A stretch of DNA of 64,000 nt from Protonemura montana (taxonomy: Eukaryota > Arthropoda > Insecta > Plecoptera > Nemouridae): NCBI GenBank assembly GCA_947568835.1, contig OX387612.1, positions 10,170,001 through 10,234,000 on the forward strand, in the 5' to 3' direction. Shown in pieces: positions 44,361 through 55,614 of the stretch. Numbering within the stretch: the first letter of the stretch is position 1; each line of letters begins with the position of its first letter. Below the pieces are notes generated by a model. The model searched no databases and was not told the origin of the DNA. It worked only from the letters and a program-made list of their open reading frames with translations. Position numbers and translations under genes: made by a program.

Positions 44361-47300
44361 ATGTGGACTTTTGCAGTAATTCTAGCCGCTGTTTCGACGG
44401 TCCTCGTTGACTGCCAAACGGTGAACTACTCTGTACTTTGTCCCAACCACACGATGGAAATTTATCAGGTGAGTTTGAGGAAACTTAAATTATTGTTTTA
44501 TGTTGATTAACGTGTGCCTTTGTGGTTAGGTAAACATTTTCAAAGTTTAAACATTCAATTTAATTGTGTTTTGAAAACTAATAGACGTACAGCACGACAA
44601 TGTTTTTTTGCCAGTAATCGTTCACAATTCGTTCACTAAGTGAGAGAACTTACGATAGAGGCGCCACCAGTCGTTTTAGAGTGACATGTCATTTCTATTT
44701 TAATCATTTCTGATAGTGTCTGCCATTTTTCTTTTGCTCTAAAGCTGGTATCATGCCAAGATGGTGTTTAGAGCTAGTATAAGATTTTTTCCACTTATCA
44801 TGACAATTTAGTGACTTATTTTTGAGACATAACAAGTATTTTGACATCTTACCTCTGAAAAAATCAATGCAATTTATTGATTGGTCACATGGCTAGTCAA
44901 ACACGTGAAAGTTGCACTGGGACAGAGTCACGTGCCCAGTCGAACACGTGCAAGTTGCACTGGTGCAGAGTCACATGCCCAGTCGAACACGTGAAAGTTG
45001 CACTGGGACAGAGTCACATGCCCAGTCGAACACATGAAAGTTGCACTGGGGCAGAGTCACATGCCCAGTCGAACACGTGAAAGTTGCACTGGGACAGATT
45101 CACATGCCCAGTCGCACACGTAAAAGTTGCACTGGGACAGAGTAACATGCCCAGTCGAACACGTGAAAGTTACACTGGAGCAGAGTCACATGCCCAGTCG
45201 AACACGTGAAAGTTACACTGGAGCTGAGTCACATGCCCAGTCGAACACTTGAAAGTTGTACTGGAGCTGAGTCACATGCCCAGTCGAACACGTGAAAGTT
45301 GCACTGGGACAGAGTCATATGCCCAGTCGAACACGTAAAAGTTGCACTGGGACAGAGTCACATGCCCAGTCGAACACGTGAAAGTTGTACTGGAGCTGAG
45401 TCACATGCCCAGTCGAACACGTGAAAGTTGCACTGGGACAGAGTCACATGCCCAGTCGAACACGTGAAGTTGCACTGGGACAGAGTCACATGCCAAGTCG
45501 AACACGTGAAAGTTGCACTGGGACAGAGTCACATGCCCAGTCGAACTCATGAAAGTTGTACTGGGACAGAGTCACATGCCCAGTCGAACACGTGAAAGTT
45601 GCACTGGGGCAGAGTCACATGCCTAGTCGAACACGTGAAAGTTGCACTGGGACAGAGTCACATGCCCAGTCGAACACGTGAAAGTTGCACTGGGGCAGAG
45701 TCACATGCCCAGTCGAACACATGAAAGTTGCACTGGGACAGAGTCACATGCCCAGTCGAACACGTGAAAGTTGCACTGGGGTAGAGTCACATGCCCAGTC
45801 GAACACGTGAAAGTTGCACTGGGGCAGAGTCACATGCCCAGTCGAACACGTGAAAGTTGCACTGGCACAGAGTCACATGCCGAGTCGAACACGTGAAAGT
45901 TGCACTGGGACAGAGTCACATGGCCAGTCAAACACGTGAAAGTTGCACTGGGACAAAGTCACATGCCTAGCTGAGCACTCAAATCACCCCCAGTGTACAC
46001 CCAAGGTGCACCGTGACAGCAAGTTGAATACGCCAGCAGTGGACTTAGTAAGATAATTTTTTATTCCTTTACAGCCTGTGGGACCGCTGTGCTCGCTGTT
46101 GATCACTTCTGTAATTACTGACGCTGAAAAGGTGCGCATTGTCGACGACCACAACGCATTGCGCAGGCTTGTAGCTCAGGGCTTCGAGACTAGAGGATCG
46201 CCAGGTCCACAATCCCCAGCAGCGGACATGAAAAAACTGGTAAGCAACTGAAACTTTAACATCTCTTTTTTGTTGTTGTTGTGAGGTCATATGTTTTCTT
46301 ATCTGGGTTTGAATTCAGAAGAATACCAAAAATTAGCTCCTAGACTGGTGCAGGAAAAAATTAAACTATTCTGTTTCAAAGTGATCTGATCTGACACAAA
46401 CGAACACAAAATGGCGTCTATGTTTAATGCTATGCTAAGCTATGCTTTATGAGGCTATGCTCTAAATTACAAAATAACAATGAAAGAATACGTTTAAGCA
46501 AAGGAATAGAAAATATTATCACAAACAAACACAACTAATATGTTCTAGGTGTGAATGACTTTTTAAGTTGTTCAAAACGTGAAAAAATTATCAAAAATTT
46601 TGCTATGTTTGGAACATAAGTATCAGTTTATAGATGAACAACTATATTCGGTTGAAGAATTCTTTAAGGACGATACCCTAAGTGGTTAACCGGTAGTTAG
46701 GTTAATGTATATCTAAGTTGTTTTAAGTTGTTTTTAAGTTTGACATGTTCAAATAACAATTTTGTAATTGTTCACATTGAATAAATAAAATAATTATTAA
46801 TTAATTATTAAATATTCAACCATATACTTACAATTGGTGCCAGGTGTGGGATGAAGAGCTGGCCAAGGTAGCGCAGCGCTGGGCCAACCAGTGCAACTAC
46901 GGCCACGATAAATGTCGGAAGGTGGATCGGTTCTACGTAGGACAGAACGCCTACCGATCATTGTCCAGTGCCAACTCTCCAACTTTCAACTGGACCAGAG
47001 CCATCGGCAAGTGGTACGCCGAGGTTGTCAGCTTTAACTCAGCTAATATCTCACCGTTCCAGTAAGTCAATTTTCTGATTTGATTCTCTTTTTATTTAAT
47101 ATGTCAGTGTTATTGTCATTTCTAAATTTTCTGACTTTTAATTAGAGTGGTAAATGGTAAGGATCTCGACTCAATTAAGGCCGCTCTGAAGAATCTTTCT
47201 TTCCATGTGAAATATAATTTAAATTGAAAACGCTTGCAATGCGCGGGGTATTTTATTATTATGCACACTTAACCGTCTCAAAAACTGATGCCCAAACGGG

Positions 47301-48154
47301 GACTCGAACCCTGATCTCCATCTAAACCAGGTGTTGCTCTAACCAAATGAGCTACTTAGATACATGATTTTTGAGATGATTTTTGTGTAATCACAGAGAA
47401 TGACATATCTCCAAGGAGTAGAACCAAGGAGATCCTTGGAAATCCATCATTCTCATCAAATACACTAAAATCGTCTCAAAAAGCAAGTGTCCAAGTAGCT
47501 CAATGGGTTAGAGCAACACCCGCGATAGGTGGAGATCGGGGTTCGAGTCCGCGTTTGGACATCAATTCTTGAGACGGTTATAGTGTTCAGATGTTAAAAT
47601 ATTACTTTCTTGCCAATCAGATACCGAAACTTTGATGCTAGTTAATTTGAAAAATCCATTTTAGGTCATCATTTTTTTCGGTCATTTTATATGAATTCAA
47701 TTTCCGATAATTATTTTAAAATAATATTTATATAAAAGGTTTATATTCTTAGCAGTTTTAGGGGTCTTTGGAGTCTTAGTTGAGTTTTGCAGAGGGCAAT
47801 CTATTTTATAAATATTAATATCAAATCAGATGATACATTTGGGTAACTGGGGACAACCAATTTAATCGCAATTGGAAACTATGTATTCTTATCGCATGTA
47901 TTTGACCTTGCAGATTCTCCTCCGCGGCTGGCCACTATACCGCGGTCTTGTGGGCAAACACCGAATTCATCGGCTGCGGCTATACGTTTTACAAAAGTAC
48001 ACTCGAAGAAGAGGCGAAAACACCTTACATCAAATACTTAGTTTGTAATTACGGGAAAGGTGGCAATTACGTGAACGAAATTATGTATTTAAACGGAACA
48101 GCTTGCTCGCGTTGCCCCGCTGGCAAAGTCTGCGATGATTTCTTGTGTGCTTGA
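44361..48154 (+). CDS. CAP (SCP/TAPS) domain secreted protein 1 of 2
   Basis: Exons 44361-44468, 46075-46239, 46844-47061 and 47914-48154 join in frame to 243 residues. Residues 1-18 are a signal peptide (MWTFAVILAAVSTVLVDC). The CAP fold shows HNALRR, WDEELAKVAQRWANQC, GQN, KWYAEV, then HYTAVLWANTEFIGCG and VCNYGKGGN. The His/Glu/Glu/His set lining the CAP cavity is present. The C-terminus is a short cysteine tail (CSRCPAGKVCDDFLC) instead of the long CRISP domain. The family includes CRISPs, plant PR-1 and venom-allergen-like proteins, and is extracellular with lipid or partner binding in several members; the role here is unknown. It is a tandem paralog of the gene at 49906. Intron 1 holds a 1.1-kb minisatellite. 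Confidence 0.9.
44636..44775 (+). repeat. Dispersed repeat (GCGCCACCAGTCG), copy 2
   Basis: GAGAGAACTTACGATAGAGG and CGCCACCAGTCG through CATGCCAAGATGG; aligns with 14528-14665. Confidence 0.6.
44884..45975 (+). repeat. 43-bp minisatellite, about 25 units, E-box in each
   Basis: The unit is CACGTGAAAGTTGCACTGGG then ACAGAGTCACATGCCCAGTC. Almost every unit keeps the palindrome CACGTG (a bHLH E-box), and most keep CACATG. It fills intron 1 of CAP gene 1; the paralogous intron has no such array. Confidence 0.95.
46240..46843. other. CAP gene 1 intron 2
   Basis: AT-rich; ends in CTTACAATTGGTGCCAG, identical to the same intron end in CAP gene 2. Confidence 0.6.
47205..47590. mobile_element. tRNA-containing palindromic element
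   Basis: The left arm holds an inverted tRNA-like block and the right arm the forward one, 47497-47570 (GTCCAAGTAGCTCAATGGGT through GGGGTTCGAGTCCGCG to TTTGGAC). Outer arms are AACCGTCTCAAAA and TTGAGACGGTTATAGTG. Closing stems and the T-loop are recognisable, but the anticodon loop lacks T33. In intron 3 of CAP gene 1. Confidence 0.8.
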
Positions 48155-48389
48155 TACCTTGTTTGAAATGTGCATTAACGATCAAAATAGTGGTGAACAA
48201 AGTTAGATATTTTATTTGATTGCACATTGCAATATGGCATTTCTTGATTCTCTAACATTGACGGATTTGTTGCTTAAAAATATTTAGTTATTTAACAAAA
48301 TGTGATTTAGATGGTTTTGTAGGTTTGCATGTACCTACGCCATTTTTTACAACCTGTCTTGAGATGCTGCTCAATTCTAGTTGAAATAT

Positions 48390-48409
48390 ATATGTGTGTG
48401 TGTGTGTGG
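48390..48409 (+). repeat. (TG)n microsatellite
   Basis: Short TG run in the 3' flank of CAP gene 1. Confidence 0.8.
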
Positions 48410-48449
48410 TTGCGTAAGAGTAAAAAAAGCAAATAAAAACATGAAGTTT

Positions 48450-49135
48450 TTTTTTTTCAAAATTATATGTGGAACATTTTCTTTTCATTTCAAGACAAAC
48501 ACGTGTTCATTGACTTTAATCGAAATTGGTTTTGATTTCAGGGCAAAATCGATTTTTAATAAAATTAAATCCGAAACTATTTTTTGGTCAACAAGCGTAA
48601 GCAAGTGTACATTAGATTTAGTAGTTGGTTGTCTAACCTATTTTGTTAAATAAAATGGTGAAAACCACAAAAACAACCGATTCAAACGCTTAAAAATACA
48701 CGGGCTCTTTAAGTAAACTGTCTTTCTGTGGCAACCATTATCCAGGTAATTTGAGAGCAGAGTTCATACTTCATCTTATCTCAATTTCTTAAAAATAATT
48801 TATTTTTTAACCTCTCCCTCAAATCCCATTATCTCTCTATTCTTAAAACATTATTTTTTTAGCTTCTTGCTTATATTTCTGCCATCTCTCTTCGCAAGTC
48901 CCCTGCGTTAAAAAGGCAAGAAGTGATAAGCATTATAAGTAGCATAGACAAATTTTTAATAGCATTTATGCTATTTATTTTTACGATGATTGCCGGCATC
49001 AGCTATCGTTGCTTTTTGCAATTATTGAAATATTTCTAATGATATGTGTGTGAAATTTCGCATTATAACATCAAACAAAACAATCTGATAAGATATGCAA
49101 AACATTTTGCTGATTATGAACAAAAATAACCATAA
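48450..49135. other. Intergenic, nothing recognised
   Basis: AT-rich 3' flank of CAP gene 1; an AATAAA near 48430 could be its poly(A) signal. Confidence 0.4.
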
Positions 49136-49140
49136 GAAAT

Positions 49141-49725
49141 GTGAAATTTCTACTGGTATTATTTAAACTATTTCTACATTCTAGATTGCCAAATCATTTC
49201 TGCATATACCAGACACCAATTAATGAAAGGAATCAATTGCAAAAATTACAGAACAAAGCCATGAGGTGCATACTTCGGTGCAGAAGGGAAACACATATTA
49301 ACGATATGCTACAAACTCTAAATATTGTTTCCATTAATCAATCCATTCTTATAAATGTCCTAGTGTTTATTTTCAAAATTCTAAATGGCTTATCACCTCC
49401 CTATCCAATAAAAAAAATTGTGAGATTGAATTCGGTAAAAAATTATATAGCCACAATTGGGGTGCAACAGAAAAAGAAAATCTATTTAGGAAAAGATGTA
49501 ATGGGAAAAAATGGTACCAGTCAATGTTTAACAGAGGAATAGTGATGTATAATACCCTGCCTATAAACGTAAAAAATTGTAGTAATGTAAGTAGATTTAA
49601 AGTTGAATGTGTGAAATGGGTTATGAATGAAAAAATATTTTGTAATGTTTAGTACTATTGTTGTTCTGTATTTAAAAAAAAACTAGCAAGTGTGCTATGA
49701 ATAAATAAATAAATAAATAAATTTA
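49141..49725 (+). pseudogene. 5'-truncated LINE, C-terminal end of reverse transcriptase ORF
   Basis: Contains NQLQKLQNKAMRCILRC, LVFIFKILNGLSPPY and, after a frameshift near 49500, FNRGIVMYNTLPINVK. These are typical of the region downstream of the RT domain in CR1/L2-like and Jockey-like LINEs. It ends in a TAG at about 49650 and an (AATA)n tail at 49705-49725. Only the last 170 codons remain, with a frameshift, so it is dead. It lies between the two CAP genes. Confidence 0.75.
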
Positions 49726-49839
49726 AACAACTGCAAAATGTGTTGTTGCTTTGGGAAACGTTTTCCTTATCGACAGGCGCTAGGGCCGACAAAACTGCTT
49801 ACAATTAAGATTATGGTGTTCTCATTTTGACTCATTTTG

Positions 49840-49847
49840 TATTTAAG
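49840..49847 (+). promoter_or_regulatory. TATA-like box of CAP gene 2
   Basis: TATTTAAG about 60 bases before the ATG, in the same context as in CAP gene 1. Confidence 0.55.
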
Positions 49848-49905
49848 CCCGCGCTTATCCCTCGGATAGCAACAGTCTTCCAAGAAGTTCCTCAAGTCGA
49901 GCAGA

Positions 49906-52900
49906 ATGTGGACACTTGCTGCAGTTTTTGTCGCGGTTTCGACGGTCCTTGTTGGCTGTCAGGCTGTTGATTATTCTACAATCTGCACAGATCACACGAT
50001 GGCCATTTATCCAGTGAGTTACATACTTTTATTTTTATTAACAACACTATAGCCGTCTCAAAAATTGATGCCCAAACGCGGACTCGAACCCCGATCTCCA
50101 CCTATCGCGGGTGTTGCTCTGAACCACAGAGCTACTTGGACACTGGATTTTTGAGACGATTTTAGTGTATTTGATGAGAATGACGGATCTCCAAGGAGTA
50201 GAATCATGAGGTTGTGAATTCTCACAGTCACTCTGATTCTAGTTCATCAAATACACTAAAATCGTCTCATAAAGCCAGTGTCCAAGTAGCTCAATGGTTC
50301 AGAGCAACACCCGCGACAGGTACGAGTCCGCGTTTGGGCATCAATTTTTGAGACGGTTATAGTGTTGTTAATAATAAAATACCCCGCGCATTGCAAGCGT
50401 TTGCAATTTAAAGAAGATTTCATTCTAGTTAAATACTTTCTTTTTTGTGCATTTTTTGAATAAATATAAATCACTAGTGTGTTAGTGTAAATTTAAACCA
50501 AATGACCACTTTATCGCCAAAAAGGAGGTTTATAAGAAACTGATTTTTCACATCTCAGAATGGTTTACGCTTAATTAATATTTATAATTGCTTAACTTAA
50601 CGATTGGTAGGTTTACGCAGATTGATATATATAGATATATCTATTTTTGATAGAGTATGGCTTTTAAAAAAGACCCTTGTAAGCGCCATCGGGTGGCACC
50701 TACCGTTACCTGTGTTGCCGGCCTCGTTTGCTCAACAGAAAGTGTAATATTATCGCTAGTCATCTGATTGGATATTTAAACTCCATGGTATACAAGATTT
50801 ATTATTTCTTATTCAGTCTGCACTTTTGTAAGAAAAGAGTTAAATTGTATTCTGTAAGAATTTAATAATATTGTTGTTCAATTTTGTTTTCTTGGTTTCT
50901 CATCTGTGGCAAATATAAATCATGTGCCTTCTCATGCAAACAAATATACAAAAGCAAAAGCCAAGTATTTATTTATTTTTTACGACTGTTGGTCATAATT
51001 TTAGCAACATGCAATTTCAACTGCTTCCTTCGAAGCGTACATAACCAATTTTGAATGCAAAGTACAGTGTAAATAAAAGCTCATTACATTATAAAAATTG
51101 ATTATTCATTGGTATTGCTTATTTGATATGACCGGTAAGGTAAGTTTTCCCAGACGTTTCGACAGCCGTTGTGCCATTTTTAGGGTCATACTGAAGAATT
51201 GACTAATTTTGCTTCATAGTCTGAGCTTAACCTAAAAAAAAACCTAAGAAAAACGCGTTTTATAAACTTGATTCTAAAGTGTATTTAATTCCCTCAGAAC
51301 GTGTATTTTTTTTATAAAAATTTATGTATTTTTGTTTTGCAGGAGCTTGGACCGCTGTGCATGCCAACTCCCGAGAGTGGAACGATCATGTCAGGTGTGA
51401 GTAACGAAGAGAAAGTGCGTATTGTTGATGAGCACAACGCGTATCGCCGGTGGATTGCGCAGGGTTTGGAACCCGCGGGAGCATCTGGACCACAACCACC
51501 TGCGGCGGACATGCACAAATTGGTGAGATTAAACTTAAAGCTATTATTGGGATTTTTAGGTTAAGGTGAACTTTATCTTACCTTAGCATCAGTAAAAAAA
51601 AAAAAAAAAAAAAATCTTGAAGTTTCACAACTTAAACCTGTTACTTCATCAAAGGTAGTTGTAATAGTAGTAAATAAGGTAGTTGCAAAAGCACAAAAAA
51701 AAATTTTTACCTTGTCTTGGCATCCTCAATACATCTAAGTAAAAATCCAATGTCATTTATTCATGTTTTACTTTTTAAATTTTTTGTAAAAAGTAAAAAA
51801 ATTAAAAAGCAACATTTTTACATTTTTGATCTGAAATTTCGATGAAAAAATATATATTATTTTATTATAAATGTGTCAATAACACATTTCTTTTAATGTG
51901 TGTGCTTGTGGTCAGAGGAAAAAACCCCAGAAAACCACACATAAAAACCACTCGCTTAGAAAACACACATTGAAATAATTATTTCAAAAAATCAACCTCA
52001 AAACTTAAATGGCTTCTGCAAAATAAAATATTTTCTTTTTCACCGAACTTTCCCAGTCTCTAGAATTTAAAATAAAGTACTTACAATTGGTGCCAGGTGT
52101 GGGATGAAGAGCTGGCCGAGGTAGCGCAGCGCTGGGCCAACCAGTGCAGCTATGGTCACGATACGTGTCGGACAGTGGATCGGTTTACAGTTGGACAGAA
52201 CCTCTTCCGAGTTCTGTCCAGCAAGAATACACCTTTAGTAAACTGGACTAGACCCATCAGCAAATGGTACGGAGAGGTGAAGGATTTCAACCCAACTGAC
52301 ATCACGCCGTTTCAGTAAGTAGGGTTTCTGGATTACAATGAAATCTTATTTAAATTGCAAACGCTTGCAATGCGCGGGGTATTTTATCATTAACAACACT
52401 ATAACCGTCTCAAAAATTATGCCCAAATGCGGACTCGAACCCCGATCTCCACCTATCGCGGGTGTTGCTCTGAACCATTGAGCTACTTGGAAACTAAATT
52501 CGTCTGAAAAAGCCAGTGTCCAAATAGCTCAGTGGTTCAGAGCAACACCCGCGATAGGTGGAGATTGGGATTCGAGTCCGCGTTTGGGCATCAATTTTTG
52601 AGACGGTTATAGTTGTTGTTAATAATTAAAAAAAAAAGTGTTTGCAGGTATTTAATTGATTTCTGGAAAGCTGAAACCAGCAAGCGAAGGATTGAAAAGA
52701 AAGCTAGTCTGAGAAAATGAGCGGCCTAAAATCCTTGTCCGGTTGCACGTTTTTTAAGTCTAGCTCCCTTTTCTTTCTTATGTTTGTTTTTTTATTTTGC
52801 CATTGACCTAGTTTTTTGAAATTTAGTTGATAACGTGTTACGTACTTCTCAATCTATGAGATTTCGGTGAACGATTTCTGGACTTTTGTTTCTTCTTTAT

Positions 52901-54190
52901 TTATTTTACTCGATTTGTTTCGTTTTTACTGCCGATAAAGCCAATCAATAATTACCTAAATATTGTTTTATTTATTTGGAAATCTCACTTTGACCATTAG
53001 CACATGCTCATAAATAATGTGATTCTCAAGGAGAATAAAATCACAAAATAAGAGTAAAAAAGTCGTGAAATATTCCATCTTTCTTAAGGTATTGTGACCC
53101 TATCTCTAAAATAACGATTAGAATAATCGAGTTTTTTTTTGTATGGCTAAGTTTCGGCAAATCAGTTGAATTTTTTTTCGAAAATGTGTGCGCATTGTCA
53201 TTGAAGATGACCTTAACTTAGATAAAAATACATTTCTTTTGTGGCTCATTTTTAGCAAGCGAAAAAAAAAAATGTGCAGAAAAATTTCCCTGTTGATCCA
53301 ATGTTTGATTGCTTGTCTACAATATCTTCAAGTTCTAGCGTTATTACAACAACTTAATCTTACTCCAAGAGAACTTTTCATGTTTAGCTAATAAATAGGA
53401 TGTTTGTTGTTATTTGTCTATGACTCGACCATTTATATGGTGCGTCTGCAGTAACTAATATATTTTATTCTCACACTAAGCTAACCACTCACGAGATTTT
53501 GAGCTATCAACTTGTTACGCATTTAATTTGATTTTATATTTTAATTATACCTGCAAATTTTCTATTTTCATATCATTCAAGCTATTTAAATTTCAAATAA
53601 AATCCATTCTTTTATTAATAATATTAGAAAATCAATTTCTAAATATCAAAAAGAAAGATTCAAATTTATGATAATTATTAATAACACATTAAAAATTTGA
53701 AAAATTCATGATTTTCAATTTTAATCAAGTTTTGTTTTTTTAGATTTAGATTGAATACTGCGCTTACAGGTGAATTAAGTAAGACTCGAGTAATTGATTT
53801 AAATGAATTAAGTGACCTGAATTTTGTATTTAAATATCAACTATTTCAATAAATTCACAAGTTCATTCAGTAAATTTCCGACCCTTGAAGACAAAAAAAT
53901 ATTTAATATCACTGGCAATTTCATGTTAAAGTTTCTGTTTTCTTAACAGATTTAGCATCCCAACCAGCCACTACACATTGATGCTGTGGTCCAAGACCAA
54001 GTTCATCGGATGCGGCTTCTCCTACTACAACAGCACACGTTTAAGGGAAGCTAGAACACCATACGCCAAGTACTTTGTCTGTAATTACGGTCTAGGCGGC
54101 AACATCATCAATGACACCATGTACGTCAACGGAGAACCCTGCTCTAAGTGTCCGGCTGGAAAAACTTGCGATGATTTCTTGTGCGCATGA
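49906..54190 (+). CDS. CAP (SCP/TAPS) domain secreted protein 2 of 2
   Basis: Exons 49906-50013, 51343-51522, 52097-52314 and 53950-54190 join in frame to 248 residues. Exons 1, 3 and 4 have exactly the lengths of those in gene 1; exon 2 is five codons longer. It has the signal peptide MWTLAAVFVAVSTVLVGC, HNAYRR, WDEELAEVAQRWANQC, GQN, KWYGEV, HYTLMLWSKTKFIGCG, VCNYGLGGN and the tail CSKCPAGKTCDDFLC. The cavity His and Glu residues are kept. Shared leader, TATA box and intron 2 end show a recent tandem duplication; protein differences are spread over the CAP fold. The intron lengths differ because of repeat insertions. The protein should be secreted; its target is unknown. Confidence 0.9.
50030..50425. 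mobile_element. tRNA-containing palindromic element, near full length
   Basis: Inverted tRNA-like block at 50068-50142 and forward block at 50279-50345, between arms AACACTATAGCCGTCTCAAA and TTTGAGACGGTTATAGTGTT. The right arm extends to ACCCCGCGCATTGCAAGCGT. Inner arms carry GATTTTAGTGTATTTGATGA and its inverse. In intron 1 of CAP gene 2. Confidence 0.8.
50679..50745 (-). repeat. Single-copy relative of the 60-bp minisatellite
   Basis: On the minus strand, GAGCAAACGAGGCCGGCAAC and GTGCCACCCGATGGCGCTTA match the unit at 27180-27555. The shared ACTTTCTG before it suggests an interspersed element that was tandemly expanded at the other site. Confidence 0.75.
52335..52640. mobile_element. tRNA-containing palindromic element, short spacer
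   Basis: Inverted and forward tRNA-like blocks (52430-52490 and 52517-52592) with only about 25 bases between them. In intron 3 of CAP gene 2, right after the exon 3 donor. Confidence 0.8.
52641..53949. other. Rest of CAP gene 2 intron 3
   Basis: AT-rich; nothing recognised. Confidence 0.5.
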
Positions 54191-54450
54191 AGATATTTTC
54201 AACATTGCCATGTAAATCGATCTTGCGAATGAAATTGTAAGATTTACAAGTATTTTACTCTAGATAATATGCCCTTTTAAGTGAAAATATTTCAAAATTT
54301 GTATTTAAATCTTTGATATGATTAATAATCAACTAGCATAATATGTCATAAAAACGCAGGGGCTTTGAAATTAAAAAACGTTTAAAGTGACGATTAGAAG
54401 AGCCTACATTTTTTGTGCCAGCATTTCAGCCATCTCGATCTGACAAGTTT

Positions 54451-54830
54451 GTCGTGTTGGAAACACCTGTTCTCATGAGATCACCGAAGTTAAGCAACAC
54501 TGCACTGTGTCAGGTATTGGATGGGTGACTATCATACACATGGCCAGTTCTGTTCGGGAGAGAGGCTGGAGGGATGGAAATTTACAGCAACTTCACTCGC
54601 CTTGCTTATCAACCTCTCGACAGCATGGATTTGTGGAGGAATCCTGTTGTTCGCATTGTACCGTCCTTGGTGCTCTTCGACAGGAGTAGGCTACGTGCCG
54701 GCAACGGGCTTCCCATTCAACCTTTCTAGGCTAGATTAGGTTCATTATCATCTGCTCATTCACCGATGTCATGAGACCAGTGCTACATGGCCCGTTGTCA
54801 AAACAGGGCGTCGTTAAACACAATAATAAT
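54451..54830 (+). mobile_element. 5S-derived SINE, single unit
   Basis: Head GTGTTGGAAACACCTGTTCT, one promoter unit, body and tail AAACAGGGCGTCGTTAAAC plus (AAT)n-like end. About 40 bases are deleted within the TTCGGAAGGGACG region. Confidence 0.85.
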
Positions 54831-54962
54831 CAGAATAATCAGAATTCAGCCATTTTGATTCGACACAAAATCTTGTTCTGCCTTTGGGCAGATCCAGTTG
54901 GCCATCGATAGCAGAAAGGTTTGAATGTTGGAAAATTGAAGGACTATTTTTTTTCCATCCAG

Positions 54963-55151
54963 GTATCTTTGATATCGGGTGTTAGAAGTTCTTATGAAAT
55001 TTACGTGAATTGGCACCCTGGGCGTTGCGACATATTGTTTAACGTTTATTATACTGCGTTCGTTGCAGGAACAAAAGTTAAATTATTGTATATAATAATG
55101 GAAAGAAATGAAGCAAAGAGCAGAAAAACTATAGTTAATATTTGTTTGTAA
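54963..55151 (+). CDS. Weak candidate 3' exon
   Basis: After TTTTTTTTCCATCCAG, 62 codons stay open (VSLISGVRSSYEIYVNW onward) to a TAA, with AATAAA overlapping the end. No homology recognised and no upstream exon found. It could be chance. Confidence 0.15.
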   Translation, partial: VSLISGVRSSYEIYVNWHPGRCDILFNVYYTAFVAGTKVKLLYIIMERNEAKSRKTIVNICL

Positions 55152-55489
55152 ATAAAGACAACTACATTTTGTAGCCACAACAAAGTTTCAGTGACGAAAT
55201 TAAGTTTTTAAATGTTTAACAATGTAAAGTGTGGAAGTATTTCATTCGGTTTCAATTTATTCCTGTTTTTTTATCGCATCGACGAGCGGCGAGTCGAAAA
55301 AAAATGGGAAACTTGGCAAGATATTTGATTTCTTCTAAAACACCGCTACTCCAATTGCAAAGTCCGACTCGGAACATGTTTACGTTTACAAAAAACTTAT
55401 TTTCCTCCGAGGTAAAGCACAATTTGTTACGATCACAAAAATAAAATAAAAAAATATAATTTTTGGCTCAATATTCCGCATACTCGAAT

Positions 55490-55502
55490 GTCCTACTTTC
55501 AA
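55490..55502. repeat. Target-site duplication of the LINE, copy 1
   Basis: GTCCTACTTTCAA, identical to 62035-62047. Confidence 0.85.
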
Positions 55503-55614
55503 GGTGAATGAATGAATATTAGGGCTTAACGGCGCCTCAACCTAGTGGTTATATTGCGCCAAATAATGGTAAGATAAGTATTAAAAGATAAATTTCCTTA
55601 GTACAGATAAAAGT

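Noticed and set aside
44884..45975. Possible CRISPR-like array
   Set aside because: Units are contiguous and near-identical over their full length, with no unique spacers, and the genome is eukaryotic.
47497..47570. A functional tRNA gene
   Set aside because: The block recurs in opposed pairs inside a repeat, the anticodon loop lacks the conserved T33 and stems have mismatches.
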